A DNA stretch of 64,000 bases from Solirubrobacter deserti (lineage in GTDB: Bacteria; Actinomycetota; Thermoleophilia; Solirubrobacterales; Solirubrobacteraceae). Below are positions 8,637-15,846 of this stretch, one piece after another. The notes beneath the pieces were generated by a model that saw only the letters and a list, made by a program, of their open reading frames with translations, was not told the origin of the DNA and did no database searches. The DNA lies in the NCBI RefSeq assembly GCF_003344625.1, contig NZ_QPKJ02000001.1, positions 1 through 64,000 on the forward strand, in the 5' to 3' direction. How positions within the stretch are numbered: position 1 is the first letter of the stretch; each line of letters opens with the position of its first letter. Position numbers and translations under genes: made by a program.

Positions 8637-9142
8637 CGCGCGCCTCCTTCCTGGGTGGCGATCGGCATCGCGCGCATCCGGTCCCGTGCGCGCGACAGCA
8701 GGGAGTTGACGGTGCCGCGGCGGCAGTCGAGGATCGCGGCGATCTGGCTGTCGGGCAGGTCGTGCACGTAGCGCAGCACGAGCACCAATCGCTCGCGCTC
8801 GCCGAGCCGGCTCAGCGCCTCGCGCGCGAACGCGGCCGCGTCGAGCTGGCCGTCGAGGTCGATCGCGGCGGCCGCGAGCGCCTCGGACGTCTCGTCCAGC
8901 GGCGCTTCCGCGCGCCGCCGATGCGTCCGCTTGCGCTGCGCGCGCAGCGTCTCGCGGACCGCGATCCGGTGCACCCACGCGTCGAACTTCTCGGGGTCGC
9001 GGAGCTGGCGTCGGCGCTCGAGCACGCGCAGGGCGACCTCCTGCGCGACGTCGTGGGCCTCGTCGCCGGGCCCGAGCATCGCGACGGCGGTCCGGGTGGC
9101 GAGCGTCAGCGCCCGCAACGCTGGGTCGGTCTGGGAAGCCAT
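8633..9142 (-). CDS. ECF RNA polymerase sigma factor (SigE/SigM-like)
   Basis: A 169-residue sigma factor. Region 2 is at residues about 10-75 (GDEAHDVAQEVALRVLERR, then FDAWVHRIAVRETLRAQRK). Region 4 is at about 115-160, with a helix-turn-helix (LPDSQIAAILDCRRGTVNSLLSRARDRM). The start at 9142 (MASQTDPALR) is preferred over the in-frame ATG at 9199, because family members begin just before region 2; no strong Shine-Dalgarno supports either. It is coupled to the membrane protein downstream, which probably holds it inactive until an envelope signal. Confidence 0.88.
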   Translation of the reverse strand: MASQTDPALRALTLATRTAVAMLGPGDEAHDVAQEVALRVLERRRQLRDPEKFDAWVHRIAVRETLRAQRKRTHRRRAEAPLDETSEALAAAAIDLDGQLDAAAFAREALSRLGERERLVLVLRYVHDLPDSQIAAILDCRRGTVNSLLSRARDRMRAMPIATQEGGAR

Positions 9143-9316
9143 CTGCTGCTTAAGAGCACGAGGGACGTCGAATGCTTGCGGCCACGTGCAGGGTGGCACC
9201 CTGATGGCGGGGCGCGCACCATCCGTGTCGTGCCCGGGTCCGCCTGCTTGTGCGGCTGCGGTCGACCTGCTCGCGCTCGCGCACGGTCCTGTACGACGAC
9301 GCGTGCGCCCGCGACG

Positions 9317-10228
9317 TCACACCCCGCTCGAACGAGGCTGCACCAGTGACCGGAGGACCGCTTCGGCGAAGCGGTCGTTCGACCGCGCGAGCGCGATCGG
9401 GTCCGAGTCCAGCGACCCGGGCACGACGATCAGCCGCTCGACCCCGGCGTCGGCGATCGCCGCCAGCCGTTCCGCCACCTCCTCCGGCGGGCCGGCGACG
9501 GCGAAGTGATCGATCAGCGCGTCGTCGAGTCCGCGCGCGAGCGGGGCGGAGGCGCGGCCGTGCCGGGCGGGGTCGTAGTGGCCGGTGCGGCCCTGGAAGC
9601 GGGCGAACGTCGCGGTGCTGCCGCGCACGAGCTCGCGCGCCCGGGCCCGGTCGTCGTCGACCGCCACGTTGAGGTAGGCGCCGACGGACGCGTCGCCCAC
9701 GCGCTCGACGGCGTCACGGAGCCGGTCCGGATCGGCGCCGAGCGTCAGGTCGACGCCCTCGGCCTGCCGCGCCGCCGCGGCGAGCACGCGCGGCCCGGAC
9801 GCCGCGACGTGCACGGGCACCTTCGGCGCGTCGCTCTGTGCGAGCCACTGGAGCCCACCGTTCAGCAGCCGCTGGAGCTCATCGAGGTCGTCTTGGAACT
9901 CCGCCACGGACGGCGCCCGCAGCCCCGCGCTGTGCACGGCGGAGCCGCCGCGGGCGACCCCGAGCACGACGCGCCCGCCCGACTCGGCGTGCAGCGTCGC
10001 GGCCGCCGAGGCGGTCACGCCGAGTGCGCGCGTGCGCGGATTCGTGGCGCCTGGGCCGAGCCGGTAGCGGGTGGTGGCGACCGCGGCGAGCGTGAGCTCC
10101 ACCCACAGCTCGGCGGTCAGGCTGTGGCTGTCGGCGACGAGCAGGCCGGTGAACCCGGCCTGCTCGGGCCAGCGCGCCGTCTCCGCCACGCGCCCCGGCA
10201 CGGCGAAGGTGTGGAGCCAGAGCTCCAC
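9317..10228 (-). CDS. LLM-class flavin/F420-dependent oxidoreductase
   Basis: A 303-residue bacterial-luciferase-fold protein from the GTG at 10228 (MELWLHTFAVPGR). Family landmarks are RYRLGPGATNPRTR, GGRVVLGVARGGSA and VHVAASGPRVLAAAARQAEG, plus a C-terminal GPPEEVAERLAAIADAGVERL segment that closes the barrel. Members use F420 or FMN to oxidise or reduce small molecules, and cofactor and substrate cannot be read from the sequence. It begins four bases after the stop of the small secreted-protein gene upstream, so the two may share a transcript although no functional link is evident. Confidence 0.87.
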   Translation of the reverse strand: MELWLHTFAVPGRVAETARWPEQAGFTGLLVADSHSLTAELWVELTLAAVATTRYRLGPGATNPRTRALGVTASAAATLHAESGGRVVLGVARGGSAVHSAGLRAPSVAEFQDDLDELQRLLNGGLQWLAQSDAPKVPVHVAASGPRVLAAAARQAEGVDLTLGADPDRLRDAVERVGDASVGAYLNVAVDDDRARARELVRGSTATFARFQGRTGHYDPARHGRASAPLARGLDDALIDHFAVAGPPEEVAERLAAIADAGVERLIVVPGSLDSDPIALARSNDRFAEAVLRSLVQPRSSGV

Positions 10229-10232
10229 CGCG

Positions 10233-10658
10233 TCAGCTTCGGCCGGTGACGACCGGGTTGGTGATCGTCACGCCCGCCGTGGGGCTCGAGAACGTGATCT
10301 TGAGCTGCTTCTTGACCTGCGCCATCGATGCGTTGTTGAACGCGATCTGGAAGCCCCGGGTCTCGTTGCCCTTGAGGGCGAGGGTGCCGGTCTGCCCGCG
10401 GAAGGGGCCGATCTCCGAGTGCGGATTGAAGGTCTTCAGGTTGGACTTGTACCGGAGCTTGACCGCCTGGCCGGCGGTCGCGCCGGAGACGCTGACCTCG
10501 CACTGGGCGTAGGTGAACGGCTTGCCGGTGTCGCGGCTGTAGCGGACTTTGCAGTTGCTGGTCGAGACCTGCGGACCGGTGGTCTGGGCCTGGGCGGGGA
10601 CGGCGATCGCGGCGGTGGCGGCGATGGCGGTGAGGCCGGCGAGGAACGTGCGCTGCAT
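10233..10658 (-). CDS. Small secreted protein of unknown function
   Basis: A 141-residue protein starting MQRTFLAGLTAIAATAAI, with a signal peptide and a cleavage site after AQA at about residue 24. AGGAG precedes the ATG at 10658, which makes this start better than the longer open frame at 10697. The mature part has two cysteines (SNCKVRY and YAQCEVSV), suggesting one disulfide, and many beta-prone segments. It resembles the one-domain exported beta-sandwich proteins common in such genomes, but I do not recognise a named family. Confidence 0.75.
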   Translation of the reverse strand: MQRTFLAGLTAIAATAAIAVPAQAQTTGPQVSTSNCKVRYSRDTGKPFTYAQCEVSVSGATAGQAVKLRYKSNLKTFNPHSEIGPFRGQTGTLALKGNETRGFQIAFNNASMAQVKKQLKITFSSPTAGVTITNPVVTGRS

Positions 10659-10974
10659 GGGAGGTCTCCTGCGGAGGATGGGAGTGGACGCCTCCAAGCT
10701 TGCGGGCGGACCCGCCGCCGGTCGTCAGTACCGAGCTACTGCACTTTCCGGCGCGCGCTACGTCGGTGCGGTCATCCGCCCGTAGAGCTGCGCGCTTTGG
10801 GGGTGGGGACGACGGCCCCGGAGCACATTTCCAGGACATGCACTCGACCCTTCGACGGCTGGAATGCCTTGCGCGACTGCAGCGACCACCACAAGTCGCT
10901 GCCAGGGCCGTAAGGGAGTGAATCAGGGAAGTCACTGATGGCACCGGCGCAGTTCTCGACGAGCATCGCGGCCC
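10659..10974. other. Intergenic region between divergent secreted-protein genes
   Basis: A gap of 316 bases with no convincing gene. It must carry the divergent promoters for 10233-10658 (minus) and 10975-13818 (plus), but I see no clear -10/-35 pair. Open frames on both strands here are short and Arg-rich, as expected of GC-rich non-coding sequence. No repeat or RNA structure stands out. Confidence 0.5.
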
Positions 10975-13818
10975 ATGACCCTGAGATTGCTGTTGACCAC
11001 GGCGGCGTTGAGCCTCGCAGCGGCGGCGCCCGCGTTCGCGCAGGTGCCGCTGAAGGCCTCCTTCACGGCCACTCCGGAGCAGCCCGAGCGCGGGCAGCTC
11101 GTGACCTTCGTGGCCACGAGCGACGGCTCGAGCCTGAAGCCGATCGTCCATACGTGGGACCTGGACGGCGACGGCGAGTTCGACGACGCCCAGGGTCGCA
11201 CCGCCGAGCGGGCGTTCGCCGCCGACGGGACGCACGTCGTGCGGTTGAAGGCCGTCCAGGGCGACGCAGCGAGCATCGCGGAGAAGACGTTCGTGATCGG
11301 CGGCCCGACGCCCACGCCGACGCCCACGCCGACGCCGACGCCGACGCCTACACCCGAGGCCACGCCGGACGCGACGCCGACTCCCGCCACACCGCCCGCG
11401 CCGGCGCCCACGGCGCCCGAGGCGAAGTTCGATCGCCAGTGCACGCGCCACGGCCAGTACACGTTCTGCGCGCTGGGCATCGCCTACCAGGGCGAGAAGA
11501 AGCGCATCAGCGCGGCGCCCTCCACCGGCCAGATCGTCGCCTACGAGTGGGACCTCGACGGCAACGGCACGTTTGAGCAGAGCACGGGCGCGACGCCGTT
11601 CGTCGAGCAGGTCTTCGAGCCGCGCAGCGCGGGCGTACAGGCCGTGCGCGAGTGGACGGTGTCCGTGCGCGTGACCGACGCGAGCGGTGCGACGTCCACG
11701 GCTGGCTTCCAGATCAACGTCAAGCCGCCCAAGTGCGAGCGCGAGGCCGAGTTCGGCGCCTTCACTGCAACCGGCGCGTGCCTGCGCGACTGGGGCGACC
11801 ACTACCGCTCGACGGAGCCGATCACGCTCAACGGCATCGCGATCGAGCCGCGTGACGGGCACTTCGTCCGCCTGTCGGCGTCGGAGATCAGCTCGCGCCG
11901 CGCGACGGTGTCCATGAACGCGGGCGGCACCTTCGCTGTCCTCTCCTCCGGCAAGTTCGAGTGGCGGCCGTCCGGGGACGAGCTGCGCGGCTTCGCCGTC
12001 GACGCCGGCGCCAGGATCAACGGACTGAAGGTGACCGGGCTGCAGGGGCGCCCGGTGCTGGCCGGCGGCGCGCTGCGCGCCAAGGTCTTCCTCGCGCTGC
12101 CGGAGCAGTTCGGCGGCGCGACGTCCGGCACGCCGGTCACGGTCGGCGGCGGCGCGCAGGCCGCCGACGGCGCGTTCTCGTTCAGCGTGCCGAGCGCGGC
12201 GCTGGGCCCGATCGGGCTCGACAAGCTCAACGTCCGTTACGACGGTGTGGACCTGTGGGAGATCGAGGCCGGCGTCGTGCTCCCGCCGCCCGCCTTCGTG
12301 AACGTCAACGGCAAAGCCGGCATCCGCAACGACGGCCGCTTCGCCTACGCGCAGGGCGAGACGCAGTTCCCCGGCGGCATCGCGCTCGGCTCCACCGGCG
12401 TGTTCCTGGAGCGCATCAAGTTCCGCATCGAGGTCGACCCGCCCGAGAGCGAGTGCGTCCCGCAGGTGGGCGTCAAGCCGCTGTACTGGCCCGAGCACAT
12501 CCTCGGCCCGCGGCCGTCCAACGTGCCCGCGACCGCCGACTTCGGCGTCCCGACCTTCGCCATGTGCGGCGAGGTGTCGCTCACGGCCGGCCCGTCGATC
12601 GGGGACGTCGCCGCCGCCCGCCTCACGGCCGGGCTCGGCTGGGCGACCTACGCCGACCGCCCGTGGGTGCTGCGCGCGTTCGGCGACCTGTACCTGATGA
12701 ACAACAAGATGGCCGAGGCCAGGCTGGCCGTGCACGGCGACGGCTACATCAGCGCGCTCGGCCGCTTCTACGTCGGCTGGTCGGGCGTCGCGTCGCTCAG
12801 CGGCGGCATCCGGCTCGAGATGCTCGGCTCCAAGTTCAATGCCAGCGGGCGCGTCGACGCGTGCCTGGAGTTCGTCGACTGGTGCGCCGGCGCCCGCGCG
12901 ATCGTCTCCACCAAGGGCATCGCCGCGTGCCTGAAGATCGACGTGCTGATCGGCGACTGGACGCCCGGCATCGGCTACGAGTGGGGCGACGCGCTGCCGA
13001 CGCCGTACCTGCAGGGCTGCGACATCGGCGACTACAAGGTCCGAATCACGCGCCCGCAGGCGGCGGCCGCGCAGTTCACGGGCGCGGCGCGCACGGTCGA
13101 CGTGAAGGGCGGGCTGCCCGGCGCGTCGTTCGTCATCCAGGGAGCGGGCGGGGCGCCCAAGGTCACCGTCACGGGGCCGGGAGGGCAGGCGCCGGCGCTC
13201 ACGCTCGAGAACGCGGGCGCGAACCTCACCCAGGTGCTGATCTCCAAGCCGGCCGCCGGGCGCTGGACGATCACGCCGCAGCCCGGGTCCGTGGCGATCA
13301 CCGAGGTGCTCGCGGCGGACGGCCTCGCTGAGCCGAAGGTGTCGGCCCGCGTGCTGCGGCCGGGCGTGCTGCGCTACGCGGTGGAGCCGGTCGCCGGTCA
13401 GACGGTGCGCCTCGTCGAGCGCGGCGGGAGCGCGGGCGGCGACATCGGCGTCGCTCGAGGTGAGGGAACGTTGCGCTGGACGCCCGCCGAGGGCGCGGCC
13501 GAGCAGCGCCAGATCGTCGCGCTCGTCGAGCAGGACGGGATGCCGCGCGACGAGCTCGTCGTCGCCACCTACCGCGCGCCGAAGGCCGCGCGGCCGTCGA
13601 AGGTGCGGGGCGTGAAGGTCACGCGTGGCGGCGTGAAGTGGACCCGTGTGCGCGGCGCCGGCAGCTACGTGGTCGAGGCGCGGCTGCCCGGCGGGCGCAC
13701 CGTGGTGCGCAGCGTAAGGGCGCCGCGGCTCGCGGTGCGCGGCGCCGTGCGCGTCAATGTGCGGGCCGTCAGCCCGAGCGGCATCACGGGGCCCCGAACA
13801 GCGGCGCGACGTCCATGA
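10975..13818 (+). CDS. Large secreted PKD-domain protein; member of the window's paralogous family
   Basis: A 947-residue protein with a Sec signal peptide (cleavage after AFA, about residue 22). A PKD domain (residues about 28-106, VHTWDLDGDGEFDD) is followed by a Thr-Pro repeat linker (about 111-130) and a second PKD-like domain (about 150-245, YEWDLDGNGTFEQ). Next comes a Cys-containing core starting FGAFTATGACLRDWG and including ITLNGIAIEPRDG and VSTKGIAACLKI. The C-terminal module contains SKPAAGRWTITPQPGS and a final FN3-like domain. Core and C-terminal module recur in the proteins at 35093-38365, 38362-41637 and 41642-44674. The protein should be exported or cell-wall associated, and its function is unknown. 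The 3' end overlaps the convergent SnoaL-like gene by 35 bases. Confidence 0.85.
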   Translation: MTLRLLLTTAALSLAAAAPAFAQVPLKASFTATPEQPERGQLVTFVATSDGSSLKPIVHTWDLDGDGEFDDAQGRTAERAFAADGTHVVRLKAVQGDAASIAEKTFVIGGPTPTPTPTPTPTPTPTPEATPDATPTPATPPAPAPTAPEAKFDRQCTRHGQYTFCALGIAYQGEKKRISAAPSTGQIVAYEWDLDGNGTFEQSTGATPFVEQVFEPRSAGVQAVREWTVSVRVTDASGATSTAGFQINVKPPKCEREAEFGAFTATGACLRDWGDHYRSTEPITLNGIAIEPRDGHFVRLSASEISSRRATVSMNAGGTFAVLSSGKFEWRPSGDELRGFAVDAGARINGLKVTGLQGRPVLAGGALRAKVFLALPEQFGGATSGTPVTVGGGAQAADGAFSFSVPSAALGPIGLDKLNVRYDGVDLWEIEAGVVLPPPAFVNVNGKAGIRNDGRFAYAQGETQFPGGIALGSTGVFLERIKFRIEVDPPESECVPQVGVKPLYWPEHILGPRPSNVPATADFGVPTFAMCGEVSLTAGPSIGDVAAARLTAGLGWATYADRPWVLRAFGDLYLMNNKMAEARLAVHGDGYISALGRFYVGWSGVASLSGGIRLEMLGSKFNASGRVDACLEFVDWCAGARAIVSTKGIAACLKIDVLIGDWTPGIGYEWGDALPTPYLQGCDIGDYKVRITRPQAAAAQFTGAARTVDVKGGLPGASFVIQGAGGAPKVTVTGPGGQAPALTLENAGANLTQVLISKPAAGRWTITPQPGSVAITEVLAADGLAEPKVSARVLRPGVLRYAVEPVAGQTVRLVERGGSAGGDIGVARGEGTLRWTPAEGAAEQRQIVALVEQDGMPRDELVVATYRAPKAARPSKVRGVKVTRGGVKWTRVRGAGSYVVEARLPGGRTVVRSVRAPRLAVRGAVRVNVRAVSPSGITGPRTAARRP
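11305..11355 (+). repeat. Hexameric repeat encoding a Thr-Pro linker
   Basis: About eight tandem copies of a six-base unit (CCGACG/CCCACG variants) encode consecutive Thr-Pro pairs between the two PKD domains. Such linkers are extended and often O-glycosylated in exported actinobacterial proteins. The DNA repeat could vary in copy number between strains by slippage in steps of two residues. Confidence 0.8.
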
Positions 13819-14140
13819 AGATCCGGTAGTCGTCGATCAGCTCGCCCTCTCCGCGGTAGATCGTGACCACGGGGAGGGCGATCGTCGTCCCGTCCTTGCG
13901 CGTGTAGGTCACGGTCGACTCGACGATCGTGGCCGAGCCCTGCTCGAACTCCTCGATCACGTCGTGCTTGACGCCCGCGATGCCGTCGCAGAACCCGGCC
14001 CACACGTCCCGCACGTTGTCGCGGCCGACCACGGTCTCGCTGTTGCCGAACGTGAAGCGCACGTCGTCGGAGAGATGACGCGCGAACGCATCCGGCTCCA
14101 TCGAGTCGATGTCTTTGAAAAGGTCTGCGTGCCTGGACAT
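13784..14140 (-). CDS. SnoaL-like / nuclear transport factor 2-fold protein
   Basis: A 118-residue cone-shaped NTF2-fold protein. MSRHADLFKDIDSMEPDAFA is followed by the typical SnoaL-like pattern DVRFTFGNSETVVGRDNVRDVW and later TYTRKDGTTIALPVVTIYR and IDDYRIFMDVAPLF. Family members are isomerases, dehydratases, cyclases or plain ligand-binding proteins, so no reaction can be assigned. The last 35 bases overlap the end of the convergent secreted-protein gene. It is divergent from the VOC dioxygenase at 14170 with only 29 bases between the two starts. Confidence 0.82.
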   Translation of the reverse strand: MSRHADLFKDIDSMEPDAFARHLSDDVRFTFGNSETVVGRDNVRDVWAGFCDGIAGVKHDVIEEFEQGSATIVESTVTYTRKDGTTIALPVVTIYRGEGELIDDYRIFMDVAPLFGAP

Positions 14141-14169
14141 TGGCGAAGACTACGGAGGAGAACGCGGCC

Positions 14170-15144
14170 ATGCCCAACCCGGGAACGATCAACGGCACGC
14201 ACCACCTGACGTTCTGCGTCGGCGGCGCGCAGGAGGACTACGACTTCCACGTGCGCACGCTGGGCCTCAAGAGCGTCAAGAAGACGGTGCTCTTCGACGG
14301 CGAGATCCCGATCTACCACCTCTACTACGCGAACCGCGTCGGCGACGCGAGCACGATCCTCACCTCGTTCCCCTACCGCCAGGCCGGCTGGATGGGCAAG
14401 CGCGGAACCAACCAGGCGAAGTCGATCAACGTCGCCGTGCCGGCGGAGTCGATCGGCTACTGGGCCGACCGCCTCAAGGGCGCCGGGATCGAGGCGCGGC
14501 AGGTCGAGCGCTTCGGCACCGAGCGGCTCGAGTTCGCGCACCCGTGCGGCATCCCGTACCAGATCGTGGGAGAGAAGCGCGAGGACACGCGTGAGCCCTA
14601 CGGCGGCGGTGACGTGCCCGCCGAGCACGCGATCCGCGGCGCCTACGGCACGACCACCTCGGTGCGCGAGCCGGACCTGATGGACGAGTTCCTACGCGAG
14701 GCGTTCAACTGCACGCCCGTCGCGAGCGAGGGCGCCGACCACCAGTACGAGATCGCCGGCGACGGCCACGGGCGCATGCTCGAGTTGGTCGAGGAACCGG
14801 ACAAGCCACAGGGCACGTGGCGCTTCGGCGAGGGGACCATCCACCACCACGCCTTCGACGTCGGCTCCTCCGAGAACCAGCTCGTGGTCAAGGACTACAT
14901 CGTCGGCCTCGGCTACACGGACGTGTCCGACGTCAAGGACCGCGGCTACTTCTTCAGCGTCTACCTGCGCACGCCGGGCGGCGCGCTGTTCGAGCTCGCG
15001 TACTCGACGCCGCAGGGCTTCACGATCGACGAGTCCGAGGACGAGCTCGGCACCCACATGTGCATCCCGCCCCACTGGGAGGACCGGCGCGCGGAGATCT
15101 CCACGCTCGAACCGATCGACACGATCGAGGAGGTGAAGGGCTAG
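14170..15144 (+). CDS. VOC-family ring-cleaving dioxygenase (MhqO/LinE-like)
   Basis: A 324-residue two-module glyoxalase-fold protein. Each half starts with a beta-alpha-beta-beta-beta unit. The likely Fe(II) ligands are His in INGTHHLTFCVGG, His in GTIHHHAFDVGS and Glu in GALFELAYSTPQGF, the arrangement of hydroquinone and extradiol dioxygenases of this family. The ATG at 14170 has a GGAGGA Shine-Dalgarno at 14154-14159, and the in-frame TTG at 14140 is unlikely. It probably cleaves a (hydro)quinone-type aromatic ring or detoxifies quinones in the cytoplasm. The adjacent NTF2-fold gene could belong to the same pathway. Confidence 0.87.
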   Translation: MPNPGTINGTHHLTFCVGGAQEDYDFHVRTLGLKSVKKTVLFDGEIPIYHLYYANRVGDASTILTSFPYRQAGWMGKRGTNQAKSINVAVPAESIGYWADRLKGAGIEARQVERFGTERLEFAHPCGIPYQIVGEKREDTREPYGGGDVPAEHAIRGAYGTTTSVREPDLMDEFLREAFNCTPVASEGADHQYEIAGDGHGRMLELVEEPDKPQGTWRFGEGTIHHHAFDVGSSENQLVVKDYIVGLGYTDVSDVKDRGYFFSVYLRTPGGALFELAYSTPQGFTIDESEDELGTHMCIPPHWEDRRAEISTLEPIDTIEEVKG

Positions 15145-15656
15145 CAGCGCTTGCCGAAGTGCTGCACCCACAGCTCGACGCGGTCGGCGCCGGGGAGCGA
15201 GGCGACCCGGCGCGCGACGCCCGTGTCCCGGTAGCGCCCGCTGAGCAGCGTCGCGCGGTGGTCGGGTGAGTCGAGCCAGGCCTGCAGGACGTCGCGCGGC
15301 GTGGCGCCCCGCTCGACGTAGGCCAGGTTCTCGGCCACGGTGAAGCAGCCGCGGGCGTAGCCGACGGCGCGCATCGGCGCTTCGAAGGCGGTGCCGCACG
15401 GCGTGTGCGAGAACTGCTCGCAGGAGGCGATGCGGCTGGCCTTCAGCTGCGCGGAGCGGCCGAGCGAGGCGGTGGCGCGCAGCGGTGCGCGCCCCGCCTG
15501 AGCGCGGACCTGGCCTACCAGGCAGCGGACGGCGGAGGCGCGCGTTGCAGCGCTGCCGGCGGAGGAATCGGCACCGGAGCAGGCGTGGGCCTGGGCGGCG
15601 GGGACGACGACGAGCATGGCGGCGGCGAGCAGCGCCGCGCGGAGCAGAAGCGACAT
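15141..15656 (-). CDS. Secreted CAP/SCP-domain protein
   Basis: A 171-residue protein with a signal peptide (MSLLLRAALLAAAMLVVV, cleavage near AQA at residue about 23). The CAP domain runs to the C-terminus and shows LKASRIASCEQFSHTPCG, where the His is a usual cavity residue, AENLAY, and VLQAWLDSPDHRATLLSG, the standard NxxxSxxHR-like block. Cysteines are spaced for disulfides. Bacterial CAP proteins are exported and of unclear biochemical role. The stop overlaps that of the convergent dioxygenase gene. Confidence 0.88.
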   Translation of the reverse strand: MSLLLRAALLAAAMLVVVPAAQAHACSGADSSAGSAATRASAVRCLVGQVRAQAGRAPLRATASLGRSAQLKASRIASCEQFSHTPCGTAFEAPMRAVGYARGCFTVAENLAYVERGATPRDVLQAWLDSPDHRATLLSGRYRDTGVARRVASLPGADRVELWVQHFGKRC

Positions 15657-15736
15657 AGGCGAGGGACCGGTCGGAGGGACGGGACGGCGGCGTCCAGTTT
15701 GCTGCGGAAAGCTCGTCCTTCTAGACCCGCTCCCCG

Positions 15737-15791
15737 GTGCGGGGGAGACGCTCCCACGTGCGGGGGAGGGACGCGTTGCCCCACAACGCGT
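15737..15791. promoter_or_regulatory. Tandem direct repeats plus inverted repeat upstream of the glutamine synthetase-like gene
   Basis: GTGCGGGGGAG occurs at 15737-15747 and again at 15758-15768, exactly 21 bases apart (two helical turns). A perfect 8-base inverted repeat follows, ACGCGTTG (15771-15778) and CAACGCGT (15784-15791), with a 5-base loop. All lie 55-110 bases before the GTG at 15847. Same-face tandem sites suit a dimeric regulator such as a NarL-type protein, two of whose relatives are encoded next door. GGGGGAG by itself is common in this GC-rich DNA, so only the spacing and the inverted repeat are notable. Confidence 0.4.
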
Positions 15792-15846
15792 AGGTCACGT
15801 ATACCGGTCAAGTTCCCCCCTTCCGCCCGCCCTCCGGAGCCGCCCC

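Noticed and set aside
8978..9199. A sigma-factor start at 9199.
   Set aside because: The added residues precede region 2 without family similarity. The ATG at 9142 gives normal length, although neither start has a strong ribosome binding site.
9190..9202. The small inverted repeat AGGGTGGCACCCT upstream of the sigma gene as an operator.
   Set aside because: Six-base arms with one spacer base are frequent by chance in this composition, and nothing else supports a site.
11305..11355. The Thr-Pro repeat as a CRISPR or mobile-element repeat.
   Set aside because: It is a six-base tandem repeat inside a reading frame and encodes a linker typical of exported proteins.
15616..15846. A longer start for the glutamine synthetase-like gene.
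   Set aside because: The extra residues do not resemble the family and would swallow the repeats at 15737-15791 and the upstream part of the CAP gene. The GTG at 15847 fits better.
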